DNA from: CAZKNJ01 sp964554185
Lineage (GTDB): Bacteria > 4484-113
Length of the DNA stretch: 64,000 nt
Reading direction: 5' to 3'
Assembly (NCBI GenBank): GCA_964554185.1
Contig: CAZKNJ010000006.1
Coordinates: 5,989-69,988 of the forward strand
In this document: piece by piece, positions 61,528-64,000 of the stretch
How the letters are laid out: the number at the start of each line of letters is the position of its first letter
Numbering within the stretch: the stretch's first letter is position 1
Notes under the pieces: model-generated
The model's database searches: none
Seen by the model: the letters and a program-made list of their open reading frames with translations, nothing else
What the model was told of the DNA's origin: nothing
Program-made: the position numbers and the translations under genes

Positions 61528-62921
61528 CAGCGCACCACATTCTCCATGGCGGTTCGCAGCGGCTCGCTAGTGTGCGCGCCGGCCTGGGTGTGATGAGTGA
61601 ATATCGTGTACATCCCGACGATTGCCGCCGCACCAAGCACAACGATCGCTATGAAGAGCTTCATGCGCGAGGACAGCGACGACCCGCCGCCGCCCCTGTC
61701 GCCTTTGTCACCGTTTCCTTCTCTACGCCGCTTGAGCGCCACATACAGCCCCGCGAGCAGCGTGCTGCCGAAAACCACCACCAGCGGCACCGATCCCAGC
61801 GCCCCCGCCGTGTATTCCGGGTAAGGGCGCACGCCCACGTTCGTCGGGAAGCCCAGTTCTTCAAACGGCACCGGCGAGATGTACAGCCAGCTCGTGCCGC
61901 CGGCCTCAAACTCCCCGTAGACATGATCCACGTACTTGCCCGGGTTGTTCTCAATCCGGCGATGCGCCTCCCTGAGCAGCACGTCGCGGTTGCCGAAGAC
62001 CAGCGCATTCGCCGGGCAGGAACGCACGCAGGCGGGAACCCGTTCGGTCGGCGGCAGGCTCTCGTCCAGTATCAGGTCAAAGCAAAAAGTGCACTTCTTC
62101 ACAACAGGATTCCACGAATCCCACTCGTAAGTAGGCACGCCGAAGGGGCAGGCCATCATGCAATAGCGGCAGCCCATACACTTACCGGCGTCGTAAAGCA
62201 CCGGCCCCTGCTCGTTCTTCTCAAATGCGCCCACCGGGCAAGCGGACTCGCAGGCCGGCTGCAGGCAGTGCATACACTGCCGTTTGACAAAGACCCAGAA
62301 GGGCTCCTTCCCCTGCTCCCCGACCAGGTGGTACTCCACGACGGTGAACGCGTCGGCCGACAGCTTCGGCTGCTCCGTTACCACGCTGGGATCGAGCTTG
62401 TTCAACTGATCCCTCGCCGCCAACTGCACATAATCCGCCTGGTCCAGCGGCAGATCGTTCTTCTCCTTGCAGGCAACTACGCACGCCCTACAGCCCACGC
62501 ACACGGTCAGGTCCACCAGGACGCCGTAGGGACCGCCACGCCCGGTGGACTGGTGCAACAGCTCCAGCGCCTCGGGTGAGAGATGCGGCGTGTTCTCCAG
62601 CGGGACACCCGGGTCAACCACCGCTTCGTCAGGTGCAGGTATCCTGACGCTGTTTGCGCTAGTGACCGCATTCACAGCTTCGTCGGCGCTTCCCGCAGAA
62701 TCCTCTTCTTCGCCCGATGGGCGTTCATCGTCCTGCGGCATGCCGGAGCCATCCGCCGCTTCCTGGGCGTACGCGCTGGGCATGGTTACGGCCAGACCGG
62801 CCGTCGCAAAGCCGTGTGAGCTTCCATCAGCTATAGATAATGAGCCTGGGGTAGCCAGCATAAGCAGCGCGGCTGCCAGGCCCGTAAAGACTAGTGTGGT
62901 AATCGGTGATTTGCCATTCAC
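61527..62921 (-). CDS. HybA-like periplasmic 4x[4Fe-4S] protein with membrane tail
   Basis: 464 residues from GTG 62921, chosen because GGAGGT lies 7 bases before it; ATG 62936 is an alternative. N-terminal signal peptide (TLVFTGLAAALLMLATPG), an acidic linker, then ferredoxin clusters: CVGCRACVVACKEKND, CMHCLQPACESACPVGAF, CMGCRYCMMACPFGVPTYEW, CTFCFD and CVRSCPANAL, enough cysteines for four [4Fe-4S] centres. Two C-terminal hydrophobic helices anchor it (VVVFGSTLLAGLYVAL and FIAIVVLGAAAIVGMYTIF). HybA/DsrO/NrfC-type electron carrier between the HybB-like subunit and the cytochrome. First gene of the operon. Confidence 0.9.
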   Translation of the reverse strand: MNGKSPITTLVFTGLAAALLMLATPGSLSIADGSSHGFATAGLAVTMPSAYAQEAADGSGMPQDDERPSGEEEDSAGSADEAVNAVTSANSVRIPAPDEAVVDPGVPLENTPHLSPEALELLHQSTGRGGPYGVLVDLTVCVGCRACVVACKEKNDLPLDQADYVQLAARDQLNKLDPSVVTEQPKLSADAFTVVEYHLVGEQGKEPFWVFVKRQCMHCLQPACESACPVGAFEKNEQGPVLYDAGKCMGCRYCMMACPFGVPTYEWDSWNPVVKKCTFCFDLILDESLPPTERVPACVRSCPANALVFGNRDVLLREAHRRIENNPGKYVDHVYGEFEAGGTSWLYISPVPFEELGFPTNVGVRPYPEYTAGALGSVPLVVVFGSTLLAGLYVALKRRREGNGDKGDRGGGGSSLSSRMKLFIAIVVLGAAAIVGMYTIFTHHTQAGAHTSEPLRTAMENVVR

Positions 62922-62956
62922 TGGCGGCACCTCCATGAGGGCATTGCCTCATAAGA

Positions 62957-62965
62957 AATATATCA
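62957..62965 (-). promoter_or_regulatory. Extended -10 promoter of the multihaem operon
   Basis: Minus strand TGA-TATATT (62965-62957) with no good -35, about 35 bases before GTG 62921. Overlapping or just upstream is the perfect palindrome TTCGT-C-ACGAA at 62970-62980, a possible operator. Confidence 0.5.
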
Positions 62966-63055
62966 CAAATTCGTCACGAACGCAGCCCGTAACCCCGAAA
63001 ATGCCAGCTTTTTGGGGGGGAAACCAGGATAGTGCCCTGAGAAGTATCGCAAAAG

Positions 63056-63083
63056 TGTCACGCGCCGGTCGCCCGAAGTGACA
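63056..63083. promoter_or_regulatory. Inverted repeat in the divergent intergenic region
   Basis: TGTCAC (63056-63061) and GTGACA (63078-63083), centres 22 bases apart, i.e. two helical turns. Related TCAC elements also occur at 62963 and 62974 near the multihaem promoter. Possible regulator-binding site shared by the divergent genes; no known consensus fits. Confidence 0.3.
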
Positions 63084-63108
63084 AATGTGTTAAGTGTGCA
63101 CTGTGTGT

Positions 63109-63114
63109 TAAAAT
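63109..63114 (+). promoter_or_regulatory. -10 box of the 56-residue membrane protein
   Basis: TAAAAT, six bases before GTG 63121, same geometry as plsC and lipB. Suggests a leaderless transcript. Confidence 0.45.
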
Positions 63115-63120
63115 GCGCGC

Positions 63121-63291
63121 GTGGACCACAGTTGGTACCCGCTCATCATCTCCGGCTCACTCCTCTTCGCGCTGCTCGGCTGGCTCATCGGCCGGATGCA
63201 CAACCAGGGCTGCCTGGGCTGCGCGCTGGGCTGCTTCCTCGGCCCCCTTGGCCTCCTCATCACCGCGCTTTTGGGCCGGGACCGGAGCTAG
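63121..63291 (+). CDS. Small membrane protein, 56 residues
   Basis: GTG to TAG. Predicted sequence VDHSWYPLIISGSLLFALLG, then WLIGRMHNQGCLGCALGC, then FLGPLGLLITALLGRDRS. Two hydrophobic helices are joined by a short loop with GC-x2-GC-x2-GC, three cysteines in register, and a FLGPLGLL motif common in short two-helix membrane proteins. I do not recognise a named family. No ribosome-binding site, but a -10 box sits six bases upstream. Divergent from the multihaem operon. Confidence 0.6.
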   Translation: MDHSWYPLIISGSLLFALLGWLIGRMHNQGCLGCALGCFLGPLGLLITALLGRDRS

Positions 63292-63325
63292 CCCCCTCAG
63301 CTCTTTCCGCCATTCTCATCCCTGA

Positions 63326-63334
63326 TGATATACT
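63326..63334 (+). promoter_or_regulatory. Extended -10 promoter of the DUF4258-DUF2283 pair
   Basis: TGA-TATACT ending 9 bases before ATG 63344; weak -35. A leader of two or three bases is predicted. Confidence 0.5.
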
Positions 63335-63343
63335 GGCACGAAC

Positions 63344-63571
63344 ATGCGAACCTTGTTTTCTGAGCACGCGGTCAGCAGGCTGAAGGAGAGAAGAATCAGC
63401 CAGGAAGAGGTTCTACAGGCGCTTGCAGCCCCGGATAGCACCGATATTGCATTCGGCGGGCGGCTCGTTGCTGAGAAGACCTTAGGCAAGAGGACACTCC
63501 GCGTGATCTACTCAGAAGAAAACAATGAGCGCACCGTCGTTACGGTATACTGGATAGGAGAGCGAAAATGA
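63344..63571 (+). CDS. DUF4258 family protein (possible toxin)
   Basis: 75 residues. FSEHAVSRLKERRISQEEVLQAL followed by KTLGKRTLRVIYSEENN and VVTVYWIGERK matches the DUF4258 pattern (H-A-x-x-R-x-x-x-R-x-I at the N-terminus, V-I-T-V/A-Y at the end). This small fold is related to RelE/BrnT-like domains and is often paired with DUF2283, as here. A toxin role is suggested for such pairs but not proven. Overlaps the next gene by 4 bases (ATGA). Confidence 0.85.
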   Translation: MRTLFSEHAVSRLKERRISQEEVLQALAAPDSTDIAFGGRLVAEKTLGKRTLRVIYSEENNERTVVTVYWIGERK

Positions 63572-63777
63572 GGATTACGTACGATCCGGCGGTTGACGCC
63601 CTGTATATCTACTTCAGGGAGGATGATGTGGCCACAACCCAGGAAGTGGCCGAAGGCGTTCAGCTCGACCTTGACGCTGAGGGCCGCGTCATCGGAATTG
63701 AGATACTCGGTTACCGCGAACGCGTCTCGTCCGATGCCCCCAGCTCCGTGTCCGTCACCGTCCCCCTGCCGGGATAG
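63568..63777 (+). CDS. DUF2283 family protein (possible antitoxin)
   Basis: 69 residues. MRITYDPAVDALYIYFRED, then EGVQLDLDAEGRVIGIEIL, is the diagnostic DUF2283 sequence. ATGA overlap with the DUF4258 gene indicates co-translation. The function of DUF2283 is unknown; it frequently follows DUF4258 genes, which is the basis for calling the pair toxin-antitoxin-like. Confidence 0.9.
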   Translation: MRITYDPAVDALYIYFREDDVATTQEVAEGVQLDLDAEGRVIGIEILGYRERVSSDAPSSVSVTVPLPG

Positions 63778-63829
63778 CTCTGTCCCCCTAGCCTCTTGGG
63801 CCCGACCGGTGGAATTCGACCCCAGCGCG

Positions 63830-64000
63830 CTAAGTGGCGTACGACGGCATTCCGTCCCACGTGCGCCCTTCCAGCAGCCGTCCCGCTTTCTTCTTCTGCA
63901 CCCCGCCCCACTGCTTGAAGAAGAACGGCACCTTCGCCCGCACGCACTGGTCGCGCAAGCTCAGCGCCCATTCCTCCTTCATCGGCCGCGCGCCCGGCCC
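63830..64000 (-). CDS. Phage Gp37/Gp68-family (DUF5131) protein, C-terminal fragment
   Basis: The frame is open from base 64000 (window edge) to a stop at 63830-63832, encoding 56 residues. It contains GARPMKEEWALSLRDQC, VPFFFKQWGG, KKKAGRLLEGRTWDGMP. These blocks are characteristic of the C-terminus of the phage Gp37/Gp68 family (DUF5131), a radical-SAM-like protein found in phages and bacterial genomes. The N-terminus lies outside the window, so mobility cannot be judged. Confidence 0.82.
   Translation of the reverse strand, partial: GPGARPMKEEWALSLRDQCVRAKVPFFFKQWGGVQKKKAGRLLEGRTWDGMPSYAT

Noticed and set aside
63830..64000. Prophage at the right edge
   Set aside because: A single Gp37/Gp68-type fragment is not enough; the family is also found in non-phage contexts and no integrase, capsid or att site is visible.

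Overview
The window looks like metagenome-assembled DNA from an uncultivated, flagellated, diderm (Gram-negative-type) bacterium of moderately high GC. Evidence for a diderm: FlgI (P-ring), FlgH (L-ring) and FlgA are all present, together with a meso-DAP-type MurE and lipoprotein signal peptides. I cannot assign a phylum from sequence alone. Two runs of 100 N (34397-34496 and 54015-54114) are scaffold joins; each is flanked by an identical 55-base overlap, and collapsing the overlap restores one reading frame in both cases.

Layout. 1-4250 (+): end of a flagellar rod/ring operon, flgF(partial)-flgG-flgA-flgH-flgI. 4320-9800 (-): a small acidic lipoprotein, a polytopic membrane protein, a small DUF4287-like protein, tRNA-Gly(GCC) and an ABC-2 efflux system (permease, ATPase, HlyD-like lipoprotein). 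9840-12290 (+): plsC-like acyltransferase, dapB and an asd-family dehydrogenase, with overlapping ends. 12380-27655 (+): a division and cell wall (dcw) cluster mraZ-rsmH-ftsL-ftsI-murE-murF-mraY-murD-ftsW / murC-murB-ddl-ftsQ, lacking murG at its usual place and lacking ftsA/ftsZ. A candidate MraZ operator of phased CCC/GGG repeats lies over the mraZ promoter. 27652-35851 (-): pheT and a giant TIR/coiled-coil/TPR protein. 35913-41759: lipB, tlyA, a DUF212 (divergent PAP2) protein, hflX, a copper-type P-type ATPase and tRNA-Gln(UUG).

41820-62921 is one co-oriented minus-strand block. Its promoter-proximal part is a respiratory operon: HybA-like 4x[4Fe-4S] protein, CcdA-like membrane thiol transporter, HybB/NrfD-like quinol-interacting membrane protein and a putative lipoprotein cytochrome with 34 CXXCH haem motifs in 763 residues. 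Downstream, with its own candidate promoter, lies a dense signalling cluster: a nine-PAS NarX-type kinase with NarL-type regulator, a receiver-only regulator, a phytochrome-like PAS-GAF kinase with an Rcp1-type receiver, a REC-PAS-GAF hybrid kinase, a CheY-like receiver and two HD-GYP proteins. The arrangement suggests electron transfer from the quinol pool to a multihaem wire, sitting beside sensors and c-di-GMP phosphodiesterases. The link between the two is inference from gene order.

63100-64000 holds a 56-residue membrane protein, a DUF4258/DUF2283 pair and the end of a phage Gp37/Gp68-type (DUF5131) gene. Many genes here have a TATAAT-like box, often TGN-extended and with a poor -35, only 6-11 bases before the start codon. 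This suggests leaderless or very short-leader transcripts. No CRISPR array, insertion sequence, rRNA or complete prophage was seen.
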